A stretch of 53,746 nt of DNA, from the NCBI GenBank assembly GCA_025350865.1, contig JANXWZ010000231.1, forward strand, positions 1 through 53,746, given 5' to 3'. This stretch comes from Rhodanobacteraceae bacterium. Its GTDB lineage: Bacteria; Acidobacteriota; Terriglobia; Terriglobales; Acidobacteriaceae. Within the stretch, counting starts at the first letter, position 1; each line of letters opens with the position of its first letter. This document shows, piece after piece, positions 25,453 through 32,847 of the stretch. The notes below the pieces were generated by a model. It was not told where the DNA came from. It saw only the letters and a list, made by a program, of their open reading frames with translations, and searched no databases. Made by a program: the position numbers and the translations under genes.

Positions 25453-26265
25453 ATGGCGACAACTACTGTTACATATTCAGTGAGTCCGTTGCGCAGGACG
25501 TTCGGCGAAATGGTTGGGATCTACGCGAAAGAGACGAAGTACGAGTTTTTGAAGTTGATTCGGACCAAGACCTTCTCGCTCTCCGTGATCGGGTTTCCAG
25601 TTATGTTTTACATTTTCTTCGGACTGGCGAATCGTGGCAACACGATGGGCAACGGGCAAGTGGCGGCGAAGTATCTGCTTGCCAGCTATTGCAGCTTCGG
25701 GATGATCGGGGCGGCACTGTTCGGCATAGGCGTTGGTCTTGCGTCGGAGCGTGCGCAGGGGTGGCTGGAACTGAAACGGTCGAGTCCCATGCCGTCGATG
25801 GCCAACCTGGTGGCGAAGTGCATTACAGCGCAGGCGTTTGGCGTAATCATCATCAGCATCCTCGCTGCGTTGGCGATAGGATTTGGCGGAGTTCACCTGT
25901 CTCTGGTCGAATTTGCAATGTTGATCGGCATGGCACTTGCCGGGACTGTCCCCTTTGCCGCCATGGGTTTGTTGATTGCGCTGGTGGTGCCGGCGGCGGC
26001 GACCTCGGGGGTGGTGAACCTGATCTATCTGCCGATGTCGTTCATGAGCGGGCTCTGGATTCCGATTCAGTTCCTGCCCGGCATCTTCAAGCCTGTCGCG
26101 CCGTATCTGCCGGCCTACCATCTGGCCCAATTGCTGGAAACCGTGTTTGGCTACCAGGAGAGAACTATAAGCACAGCTGGACACTGGGCGGGTCTGGGCG
26201 GCTTCATGCTATTGATGCTGGGCGCTAGCTGGGCGGTGTTTCACCGCACCGAACAGGACTCGTAG
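25453..26265 (+). CDS. ABC-2 type transporter permease
   Basis: 270 aa from ATG 25453, chosen for AAGGAG 7 nt upstream; an upstream in-frame start at 25405 lacks one. Six hydrophobic segments are visible: about residues 37-57, 75-100, 125-150, 155-180, 185-205 and 240-260, matching ABC-2 permeases. The N-terminal phrase YAKETKYEFLKLIRTKTF is like that of drug and lantibiotic-type exporters. It pairs with the ATP-binding protein upstream. The 105-nt gap to that gene holds a hairpin repeat, an odd interruption for two subunits of one complex. Substrate unknown. Confidence 0.88.
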   Translation: MATTTVTYSVSPLRRTFGEMVGIYAKETKYEFLKLIRTKTFSLSVIGFPVMFYIFFGLANRGNTMGNGQVAAKYLLASYCSFGMIGAALFGIGVGLASERAQGWLELKRSSPMPSMANLVAKCITAQAFGVIIISILAALAIGFGGVHLSLVEFAMLIGMALAGTVPFAAMGLLIALVVPAAATSGVVNLIYLPMSFMSGLWIPIQFLPGIFKPVAPYLPAYHLAQLLETVFGYQERTISTAGHWAGLGGFMLLMLGASWAVFHRTEQDS

Positions 26266-26297
26266 CAAGAGTTGGAGTTAGACTGGCGGAGGCGACG

Positions 26298-27437
26298 ATG
26301 AGCATGCATAGCAATATGTCGACGGATCGTGCGGCGGGAATGCCGCACGATCTTTATGGCAGGTCCACTGCCCAGAAGAAGCACGACGCAGGGTCATACG
26401 TGTGGCTGGCGTATTCGATCTTCTTCTTCATCGAGCCGATCTTCCGGCACAGCATGAAGTACTGGCTGCAGCAGGCCGCCGTTTATGTAGTATTTCTGGC
26501 GATGTATGTTGCCTATGTTGAGTACTGCGATACGACACCGCGTCGCTGGCTGGTAGGCGGGATGTTCCTACTCGGGGTTGCGTCGATCCCATTCAACATG
26601 GGCGGATCGTGCTTCTTCATTTACGTTTCGGCGTTGCTTCCCTTTTGCGTTGGCTCCACCCGGATACTGGTAGGCGTGATGCTGATGGAGGTTGCGACGC
26701 TGGCGACCGAAAGTTACCTCACTCACAACAATCCGGTCAACTATGCGATCACCGGATTTTTTGCGATTGTGGTGGGTGTAAGCAACTTATTTGTCGCGCA
26801 GGGCAAACGTGCCGAGGCGAAGCTGCGAGCCGCGCAGGAAGAGAATGCCCAGCTGGCCACCGTTGCCGAACGCGAACGGATTGCGCGCGATCTGCATGAT
26901 GTACTCGGGCATACGCTAAGCGTGATCGTGCTGAAGGCTGAGCTGGCGGGGCGCTTGATGGGTCGCGACGACAAGCGCGCGGCGGCAGAGATTGCCGATG
27001 TAGAGAGCACGGCTCGGACGGCGCTGGCGGAGGTTCGGGAGGCGATCGGCGGGTATCGGGCAAAGGGCCTGCGAGCGGAGCTGGATCAGGCTCGGATGAC
27101 GCTGGACGCCGCTGGGGTGTCGCTGGTGTGCGAGTCCCGGCCGCCACAGTTGAAGGCTCGCGAGGAGACGGTGCTGTCTCTGGCGGTGCGGGAGGCGGTG
27201 ACTAATATCGTGCGGCATGCGCATGCGACGACCTGCACGATCCACTTCGCGACGACAACCGACGGATTCTGCTCGGTGGAGGTGGCCGACGATGGGCCAT
27301 CGCCGATCACGCGCGAAGGCAATGGGCTGCGCGGGATGCGGGAACGGGTTCAGGAGCTCGGCGGACGATTTCGGATTGATGCGAGCGCCGGAACGCGTCT
27401 GGTGATTGAAGTGCCCTCGCAAGTGGGCGCGGCATGA
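26298..27437 (+). CDS. Membrane sensor histidine kinase, DesK/NarX (HisKA_3) type
   Basis: 379 aa from ATG 26298; GGAGG lies 6 nt upstream. Residues about 30-165 hold four to five membrane helices with almost no external loop, typical of kinases that sense the membrane itself or a partner transporter. His200 in RDLHDVLGHTLSV is the phosphoacceptor of the HisKA_3 class. The ATPase domain has REAVTNIVRHA, VADDGPSP and GNGLRGMRERV, so it is a complete Bergerat fold. Its stop overlaps the start of the response regulator by 4 nt, showing translational coupling. It probably senses envelope stress or the transported compound (inference from gene order). Confidence 0.92.
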   Translation: MSMHSNMSTDRAAGMPHDLYGRSTAQKKHDAGSYVWLAYSIFFFIEPIFRHSMKYWLQQAAVYVVFLAMYVAYVEYCDTTPRRWLVGGMFLLGVASIPFNMGGSCFFIYVSALLPFCVGSTRILVGVMLMEVATLATESYLTHNNPVNYAITGFFAIVVGVSNLFVAQGKRAEAKLRAAQEENAQLATVAERERIARDLHDVLGHTLSVIVLKAELAGRLMGRDDKRAAAEIADVESTARTALAEVREAIGGYRAKGLRAELDQARMTLDAAGVSLVCESRPPQLKAREETVLSLAVREAVTNIVRHAHATTCTIHFATTTDGFCSVEVADDGPSPITREGNGLRGMRERVQELGGRFRIDASAGTRLVIEVPSQVGAA

Positions 27438-28042
27438 AGATTAAGGTAGTACTGGCCGAGGATCAGGCGATGGTGCTCGGTGCGCTGGCCGCGCTGCTGG
27501 ATCTGGAGCCGGATATCGAGGTTATCGCCAAAGCGGCGAATGGCCGCGACGCGCTGCGAGCGGTCGAGAAGCTGGGGCCGGATGTACTGGTGACCGATAT
27601 CGAAATGCCGGAGATGACGGGGCTGGAGGTGGCGGCGGCGTTGAAGATCAGCCGGCCAGCGGTGCGCACGGTGATCCTGACAACCTTTGCTCGGCCCGGG
27701 TATTTGCGGCGAGCTTTGGATTCCGGGGCGCGTGGCTACCTGCTGAAAGACCGGCCGGCCTCTGAGCTGGCGGATGCGGTGCGGCGCGTTCACAAGGGGC
27801 TGCGGGTGGTCGATCCGGGGCTGGCGACCGAGGCATGGAGCGCCGAGGACGATCCGCTAACCGATCGCGAACGGCAGATCCTGCAGCGAGCGGGAGACGG
27901 GCGTTCGTCGAGCGAGATCGCGGGGGAACTGCGGTTGAGTGAGGGGACCGTGCGGAATTATTTGTCGGAAGCGATCTCGAAGCTGGGTGCGGCGAATCGT
28001 GTGGATGCGGCGCGGATTGCACGGGCGAAGGGCTGGCTGTAG
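27434..28042 (+). CDS. NarL/DesR-family response regulator
   Basis: 202 aa, starting within the stop of the cognate kinase (ATGA overlap). The receiver domain (residues 1-120) has the acidic pair near residue 9, phospho-acceptor Asp55 in VTDIEMPEMTG and the conserved Lys in YLLKDRPA near 105. The C-terminal LuxR-type helix-turn-helix (about 140-200) reads LTDRERQILQRAGDG and SEGTVRNYLSEAISKLGA. When phosphorylated it should dimerise and bind a dyad; the palindrome at 24316 upstream of the operon is the best candidate. No terminator is obvious downstream; a palindromic repeat lies 50 nt past the stop. Confidence 0.93.
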   Translation: MKIKVVLAEDQAMVLGALAALLDLEPDIEVIAKAANGRDALRAVEKLGPDVLVTDIEMPEMTGLEVAAALKISRPAVRTVILTTFARPGYLRRALDSGARGYLLKDRPASELADAVRRVHKGLRVVDPGLATEAWSAEDDPLTDRERQILQRAGDGRSSSEIAGELRLSEGTVRNYLSEAISKLGAANRVDAARIARAKGWL

Positions 28043-28092
28043 GGCGAAAAATAGTCAGCGTAACCGAAGCAACCTTGCCTGACCACGGAATA

Positions 28093-28122
28093 CTGAGATT
28101 CTTCGCTTCGCCAGAATGACCT
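28093..28122. repeat. Palindromic repeat, GATTCTTCGCTTCGCCAGAAT variant
   Basis: An imperfect member of the ATTCTGGC palindrome family, ending CAGAATGACCTCACT. It lies in the convergent gap between the response regulator (stop 28042) and the DUF1801 gene (stop 28139). Confidence 0.75.
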
Positions 28123-28138
28123 CACTGGTAAGTTGGCG

Positions 28139-28552
28139 CTAGTGTTTGGCGCGGGTGGCCGCAGCTGATTTCTTGATGAGGGCGGTGAGGGTCTTCTGAT
28201 CTACATCGGCCAGCTTCTTGATATAAACGCAGCCCCTGCCAGTGGTGTGCTTGCCAAGTTTTGCGAGCATCTCCTCCACGTCGGGAGCCGCGCGGAGGCC
28301 ATAGAAGACGGTCGCAGGCTTGCGGGGGGAGAAGCCGATGATCGGCATATCGCCCTCGCGCCCGGTCTCGTATTTGTAGTGGTAGGAACCGAAGCCGATA
28401 ATCGATGGACCCCAGATCTTCGGCTCTTCGCCGGTGGCTTTCTGGACTAGTTGGAGAATTGCCTCGGCTTCGGCGCGGCGGGGTGCCTCGGGGATCGCGG
28501 CAATATATTCCGTGACGCTTTGCTGGGTGGCTTTGGTCTTGTTTTCGGCCAT
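28139..28552 (-). CDS. DUF1801 (YdhG-like) protein
   Basis: 137 aa from ATG 28552, with GGAG 7 nt upstream. The DUF1801 pattern is clear: VTEYIAAIPEAPRRAEAEAI, then PKIWGPSIIGFGSYHYKYETG, IGFSPRKPATVFYGL and GKHTTGRGCVYIKKLADVD. The domain spans nearly the whole protein. Family members are small cytosolic proteins of SufE-unrelated alpha/beta fold with no established function; some act in iron or stress contexts, but nothing here shows that. It is divergent from the lipoprotein gene at 28683 and convergent with the response regulator. Confidence 0.87.
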   Translation of the reverse strand: MAENKTKATQQSVTEYIAAIPEAPRRAEAEAILQLVQKATGEEPKIWGPSIIGFGSYHYKYETGREGDMPIIGFSPRKPATVFYGLRAAPDVEEMLAKLGKHTTGRGCVYIKKLADVDQKTLTALIKKSAAATRAKH

Positions 28553-28682
28553 GCGAGTTCTCCGTTGCTAGGAAGGTTATTCGAGACCACTCTTCGGCGC
28601 AACTACTCCTGTGACACCGCAAGTAACTGCGGGTTCCGTCATCGCATCCCACGATAAAGACGATAGAACCCGGGAGTTGGCG

Positions 28683-29318
28683 ATGATGCGAATCGGACGT
28701 GTGGTGTTGATTGCAGGGTGCGCGACGGCGATGGTGGCCGGTTGCAAGAAGACGGACGACAACACGGTGAACTATAAGCAGGCCATCAATGCTTACTACG
28801 CCTCGCGGCCCGCTTGCCTATGGTCGGAGCCGAAAAAGCTTCCGGCACAGGCGGAGACCTCCGACGTCAGCGAGACGCAGGGCTACGATGCACTCGTGGA
28901 TCAGGGGCTCCTCCAACGCACAACGGCGGAGAAGAAGCGATTTCTGATCGGGTCCAAAGCAGTGACAAACTACGATCTGACGGACAAGGGCCGCGGGGCC
29001 TGGACGGCAGACGTGCAGCAGCCGGGGTTCGGGAACTTTTGCTACGGTACGCGGACAGTGACGCAGATCGACAGCGCCGCACCGACGACCGGCCAGGTTG
29101 GAGCGACCACGGTGGTGAGTTATCACACGGCGATCACGCCGATCCCCGCCTGGGCTTCGGCTCCGGAGACGCAGACGGCGTTTCCGAAGCTTCGGACGGA
29201 TCTGGCCGGGCCGGCATCAGCGTCGGCTACGCTGACCGATACGGCCAATGGATGGGTGGTGACCTCGGGACCGGCACGCACGGCGGTGACGAATCCGGAT
29301 GGGTCGATCGTGCAGTAA
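28683..29318 (+). CDS. Small lipoprotein of unknown function
   Basis: 211 aa from ATG 28683 (GGGAG 6 nt upstream), or three bases later at a second ATG. The lipobox VAGC ends a 21-residue signal. After that, residues about 35-110 contain YDALVDQGLLQRTTAEKKRF and YDLTDKGRGAW, a pattern that resembles a small winged-helix unit but in an exported protein. Residues 110-211 are beta-rich with phrases such as VSYHTAITPIPAWA. I do not recognise a named family. It is single, ending before a 20-bp perfect hairpin shared with the convergent S9 peptidase gene. Confidence 0.7.
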   Translation: MMRIGRVVLIAGCATAMVAGCKKTDDNTVNYKQAINAYYASRPACLWSEPKKLPAQAETSDVSETQGYDALVDQGLLQRTTAEKKRFLIGSKAVTNYDLTDKGRGAWTADVQQPGFGNFCYGTRTVTQIDSAAPTTGQVGATTVVSYHTAITPIPAWASAPETQTAFPKLRTDLAGPASASATLTDTANGWVVTSGPARTAVTNPDGSIVQ

Positions 29319-29328
29319 GAAAGACAAA

Positions 29329-29405
29329 CACAAAGGGTGCAGAGAGCACCGAGAAAAGCCACAGAGAAAGTCTTTCTCTGTGGCTTTTCTCCGTGGCGCT
29401 TTGTG
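29329..29405. repeat. Long inverted repeat 3 (CCACAGAGAAA phrase), likely bidirectional terminator
   Basis: A perfect 20-bp stem, 29351-29370 with 29372-29391, has only one unpaired base in the middle and is extended by CACAAAG (29329-29335) / CTTTGTG (29399-29405) across a bulge. It sits between convergent stops at 29318 and 29412, each strand ending the stem in a T-rich run (TTTTCT), which fits a two-way terminator. Confidence 0.85.
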
Positions 29406-29411
29406 TTCGCT

Positions 29412-31841
29412 TTAAGGTTGTTCGTCGGTGATTTCGGACCAGTCTTCGTCGGCTGGGCCGGCGCCGAACATAAGGCGCTGCGTGGTGGCGTAGTCGGTCA
29501 TCCTGTATTCGGTGGGCGGAGTGTTGCCGGCGAGGTAGCGGATGAAGTAATCCCAGCGGCGGCGGGTCATGTACTGGCTGGCCTCGGCGTAGCCGTGCTT
29601 CGCGTTGGGGATCATGAGCAGGTCGAAGTCCTTGTTGGCCTTGATCAGTGCATCGACGACGAGCAGGGTGTTTGCGGGCGGGACGTTATCGTCAAACGTG
29701 CCGTGCGAGAGCAGCAGGTGGCCCTTGAGATCCTTGGCTGTAGCCTGGTTAGCCTGGCTATCGTAGTTGCTGGTGCCGTCCGGGTTCAGGGCTAGCAACC
29801 CGGTCCACTTCTCGCCCCAATCGTCTTCGTACAGGCGGTTGTCGTGGTTGCCGCTTTCGGCGATCCCTACCTTGATGAAGTCGGGGTAGTGGAACATTGC
29901 CGCTGCTGTGGCGTTGCCTCCGCCGGAGTGGCCGTACATGCCGGATTTCGATAGGTCGATCCACGGATAGCGGGCGGCGAGCTGCTTCATGCCGGTTACC
30001 TGGTCGGGAATGGTGTTGTCGCCCACGTCGCCGTAGTAGGCCTCATGGAAGGTCTTGGAGCGCCACGGAGTTCCCATACCGTCGATGCAGATGACGATGA
30101 AGCCGAGTTCGGCAAGGGACTGGAGATCCCCGTGTGCCGCGGCGAAGGTGCGGCCTCCGCAGGAACCTGTCTGGGGGCCGGGGTAAACGTGGTTGATGAT
30201 GGGATACTTTTTGTCGGTCGAGAAGTCAGTCGGGCGAAAGAGTAGGCCGTAGAGGTCGGTTTTGTTGTCGCGAGCCTTCACCATGATCGGCACGGGCGCC
30301 TGCCAGCCGGTGGCTTTGAGCTTGGTGATGTCCTCGTGGACGACATCAACGGCGACCGCGCCGGTGGCGTCACGGACGACCGTGACCTGGGGCTGAGTGG
30401 GGGTGGAGTAGGTGTCAACAAAGAACTTGTTGTCTGCGGACGGCGTGATGACGTGGTCGGCCATCTCGGGCGTAAGGAGCTTGAGGTCCGAACCGTCGAA
30501 GTTCACGCGGTAATACATTTCAAAATAGGGATCTTCGCCGCCTTCTTTGCCGACTCCGCGGAAGTAGAGCACGCGGGCCTTCTCGTCGACGCCCAGGACC
30601 TGGGTGACGTTCCAGTTGCCATGGGTAATCTGATTTTTGAGCTGGCCGGTGGTGAGGTCGTAGAGGTAGAGGTGGCCCCAGTCATCCTTCTCCGAGAACC
30701 AGAGGAGCTCGTTCGAGGCGGAGAGATATTTCCAGTTCACCATGTTGTTGCCCGACTCGTAGAACTTGGCGGTGGTCTCGCCCATCACTTCGCGAATCTC
30801 GCCGGTGTCGGGGTTGGCCATGCGCATCCACTCCTGCTTGTGGTCGCGCGAGGTGGAGACGAAGGCGAGGGATTTGGAGTCGGCGGACCACTGGACGTCG
30901 TCCCAGCCGCTACCCCCTCTACAACTAATATCGTCACAAAGGGAAGACCGGTGCTGGTCGGGCGGCATCTTGAGGCGCGTCACCTTGACCGTCGGGGCGA
31001 TATCGATGACGACCCGCTCAATCATGGTCACGTCTTTGTCGCCGGGCAGCGGATTCTTGAGGACGGTGAGCGTGGGGTGGCCGTTGGTGACGTTGGTCAG
31101 GTAGAGCTCGCCGGTCTTGCGTTGATCCTGCTGGAAGGTGGCGATGCGCTTCGAGTCGGGGCTCCAGACCAGGATGGGGTTGTCGCTGTGGGTCCAGCCG
31201 GCGTTATCGGTTGCGTAGCCGTAGTCCTTGACGCCGTCGGTGGTGAGTTGCGTCTCCTGGTTGGTTGCTAATTCGCGCACCCAGAGGTTCCAGTCGCGAA
31301 TGAAGGCGGCCTTGGAGCCGTCGGGCGAGTACTCGATGCCACCGGCGTTGGCGCGGCGGCGACGGCCACCGGGGGCGACGGCTCCATCGGGCGCCACGCA
31401 GACGCCATCGCCAGAAAGATCGCAGCTGATGCGGCGGCCACCGAGCAGGACGGTCACGGTCTTGTCGTTGTCGGACAGTGCGAAGGTCTGGATGGGGAGG
31501 CGGTTGGGATCAATTGTGGTGGCCGGCTGGTTGGGCCGAGCGGGCGCGAAGGGCTGCAGAGCCTTGGCCAGCTTGACGTGATCGAACGCACGGCCCTTGG
31601 TCTTTTTGACGGGGTCGATCAGCATGAAGAAGTTGCCCGTGGTACCGTTGTCGCGATACCAGACGCGGCCCTCAGGGGTCCACGTGGGGTTCTCCATGGC
31701 ATGCAGCACGAGCGAGTTCACGTTGTACGGCATGAACTTTTCGGCACGGGCGTAGTCGGCGTCGGTGTAGACGCGGGGCTGCTGGGCGAATGCGGAGACG
31801 GCGAGAAGGAAGGGCGCGACGAGCTTCAAAGCAGACTTCAA
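29412..31841 (-). CDS. Secreted dipeptidyl-peptidase IV-like S9 serine peptidase
   Basis: 809 aa with a signal peptide (MKSALKLVAPFLLAVSAFAQ). Residues about 90-540 match the DPP-IV N-terminal beta-propeller: SPDGSKAAFIRDWNLWV near 170, the phrase VWSPDSKRIATFQQDQRK near 235 and WSADSKSLAFVSTSRDHK. The hydrolase covers about 545-800: nucleophile Ser in GMYGHSGGGNAT near 670, Asp in DDNVPP near 743 and His in NAKHGY near 775. It should remove dipeptides or small peptides in the periplasm. It is a monocistronic gene, convergent with the lipoprotein at 28683. A second S9 peptidase lies at 18722-20941, so this locus is rich in peptidases. Confidence 0.9.
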   Translation of the reverse strand: MKSALKLVAPFLLAVSAFAQQPRVYTDADYARAEKFMPYNVNSLVLHAMENPTWTPEGRVWYRDNGTTGNFFMLIDPVKKTKGRAFDHVKLAKALQPFAPARPNQPATTIDPNRLPIQTFALSDNDKTVTVLLGGRRISCDLSGDGVCVAPDGAVAPGGRRRRANAGGIEYSPDGSKAAFIRDWNLWVRELATNQETQLTTDGVKDYGYATDNAGWTHSDNPILVWSPDSKRIATFQQDQRKTGELYLTNVTNGHPTLTVLKNPLPGDKDVTMIERVVIDIAPTVKVTRLKMPPDQHRSSLCDDISCRGGSGWDDVQWSADSKSLAFVSTSRDHKQEWMRMANPDTGEIREVMGETTAKFYESGNNMVNWKYLSASNELLWFSEKDDWGHLYLYDLTTGQLKNQITHGNWNVTQVLGVDEKARVLYFRGVGKEGGEDPYFEMYYRVNFDGSDLKLLTPEMADHVITPSADNKFFVDTYSTPTQPQVTVVRDATGAVAVDVVHEDITKLKATGWQAPVPIMVKARDNKTDLYGLLFRPTDFSTDKKYPIINHVYPGPQTGSCGGRTFAAAHGDLQSLAELGFIVICIDGMGTPWRSKTFHEAYYGDVGDNTIPDQVTGMKQLAARYPWIDLSKSGMYGHSGGGNATAAAMFHYPDFIKVGIAESGNHDNRLYEDDWGEKWTGLLALNPDGTSNYDSQANQATAKDLKGHLLLSHGTFDDNVPPANTLLVVDALIKANKDFDLLMIPNAKHGYAEASQYMTRRRWDYFIRYLAGNTPPTEYRMTDYATTQRLMFGAGPADEDWSEITDEQP

Positions 31842-31930
31842 GGCAGACTCCGGGAGAGCGGATTCACAGGGGTTTGATGGGGTTAGTGTACAGGTTTGGC
31901 GGAGAATGTGACGCCAAGAGCGAAGGCGAA

Positions 31931-31972
31931 ATACGGAGATTCTTCGCTGCGCTCAGAATGACCTCACGCTGG
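31931..31972. repeat. CAGAATGACC repeat overlapping the trmJ stop
   Basis: The phrase AATACGGAGATTCTTCGC...CTCAGAATGACCTCACGC is related to copies at 28093 and 52262. The trmJ TGA stop (31964-31966 on the minus strand) is inside it, so the repeat appears to have set the end of that protein. Confidence 0.7.
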
Positions 31973-32761
31973 GTTGGACGGTTTAGTGGGGGATTCTGTC
32001 TCAAGGGGGCTGGCGGAGAGGGCGTGTTGGAGTTGGCGGAGGATGCCGGTCCAGACGGAGGCGTCGGTGGGCGTCAGAGCCATGCGGCGGACGAGGCGGC
32101 GCAGAACTGGCTCGCGGGCGTTGGCGGGATGGCGGCGGGTGTAGCCGGAGGTCGCGAGGATATCGCGGAGGAGAGTGGTCAATCGCTCGATGTCGGCGGT
32201 TGCGGCCTGGGGTTCTGGGGTAGCCCACTCATCGCGAGAAAGCGGCAATGAATGGGGCACGGAGAGGGTGTAAAGGATGACGGCGACGGCCTGACCGAGG
32301 TTCATGGAGAGGTGGCGCTCGGCGAGGGGGTTCATGGGGATCGTCAGCAGCGCGTGGCAGTGGCTTAGCTCGTCGTTCGAGAGGCCGGTCTTTTCAGAGC
32401 CGAAGAGCAGGGCTATCTTCGCAGATGGGTCAGCGGCTAGTTGGGACTGGATGGTGACCACGGCTGCGGGAAGGGCCTGGAGCGGGTGTTCGAGGACGCG
32501 CTCGCCCACGGCTGTGGTTCCGATGATCTGGGTGCAATCGGCTACAGCCTCGGCGAGCGTTGGGAATTCAAGAGCGGCCATGAGGACCGAGGAGGCGTCG
32601 ACGGCAGACTTGGCGGCCTCAAACGGGACGGGGAACTCGTTGACGATGCGAAGGTGGCGGAAGCCGAGGTCGTGCATGGCGCGGGCTGCGGCACCGATGT
32701 TGGATGGATTGCGGGCACGGACGAGGACGACGACAACGCGATCCTGATGGTCGGGGAGCAT
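31964..32761 (-). CDS. trmJ: TrmJ-type SPOUT RNA 2'-O-methyltransferase
   Basis: 265 aa. The SPOUT knot motifs are all visible: VRARNPSNIGAAARAMHDLGF near residue 15, FGSEKTGLSNDEL near 118 and IPMNPLAERHLSMNLGQAVAVILY near 140. TrmJ methylates the ribose at position 32 of certain tRNAs using SAM and works as a dimer. The C-terminal extension (about 185-265) is helical, as in TrmJ. Two oddities: residues about 168-180 (VPHSLPLSRDEWA) are encoded by sequence matching an intergenic hairpin (copy E), and the stop codon lies in another repeat. The substrate could instead be rRNA, since the family is close to TrmH. Confidence 0.85.
   Translation of the reverse strand: MLPDHQDRVVVVLVRARNPSNIGAAARAMHDLGFRHLRIVNEFPVPFEAAKSAVDASSVLMAALEFPTLAEAVADCTQIIGTTAVGERVLEHPLQALPAAVVTIQSQLAADPSAKIALLFGSEKTGLSNDELSHCHALLTIPMNPLAERHLSMNLGQAVAVILYTLSVPHSLPLSRDEWATPEPQAATADIERLTTLLRDILATSGYTRRHPANAREPVLRRLVRRMALTPTDASVWTGILRQLQHALSASPLETESPTKPSNPA
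32224..32262. repeat. TGGGGCACC hairpin copy E within trmJ coding sequence
   Basis: Left arm CCCACTCATCGC (32224-32235), right arm GCAATGAATGGGG (32245-32257), then CACGG. Over 37 positions it differs from operon copy D (25361-25399) at about six. The insertion is in frame, adding no stop, and falls just after the conserved SPOUT knot. Confidence 0.65.
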
Positions 32762-32801
32762 TGGCTTATTTTAGGCGTCGGGGGATCAGGTAAGCGAATA
32801 A

Positions 32802-32845
32802 CCCCATGGTCGACGCAATGCTGCCGCGTCGAACATGGGGCACCC
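32802..32845. repeat. Hairpin, TGGGGCACCC family, copy F
   Basis: Left arm 32802-32816 (CCCCATGGTCGACGC), loop AATGCTGCC, right arm 32826-32840 (GCGTCGAACATGGGG), then CACCC. Fourteen of 15 positions pair. It lies just past the stop of the YXWGXW gene and before trmJ, both on the minus strand. Confidence 0.8.
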
Positions 32846-32847
32846 AG

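Noticed and set aside
30336..31271. 311-codon plus-strand frame
   Set aside because: Antisense to the DPP-IV-like gene, Gly/Val/Asp-rich shadow.
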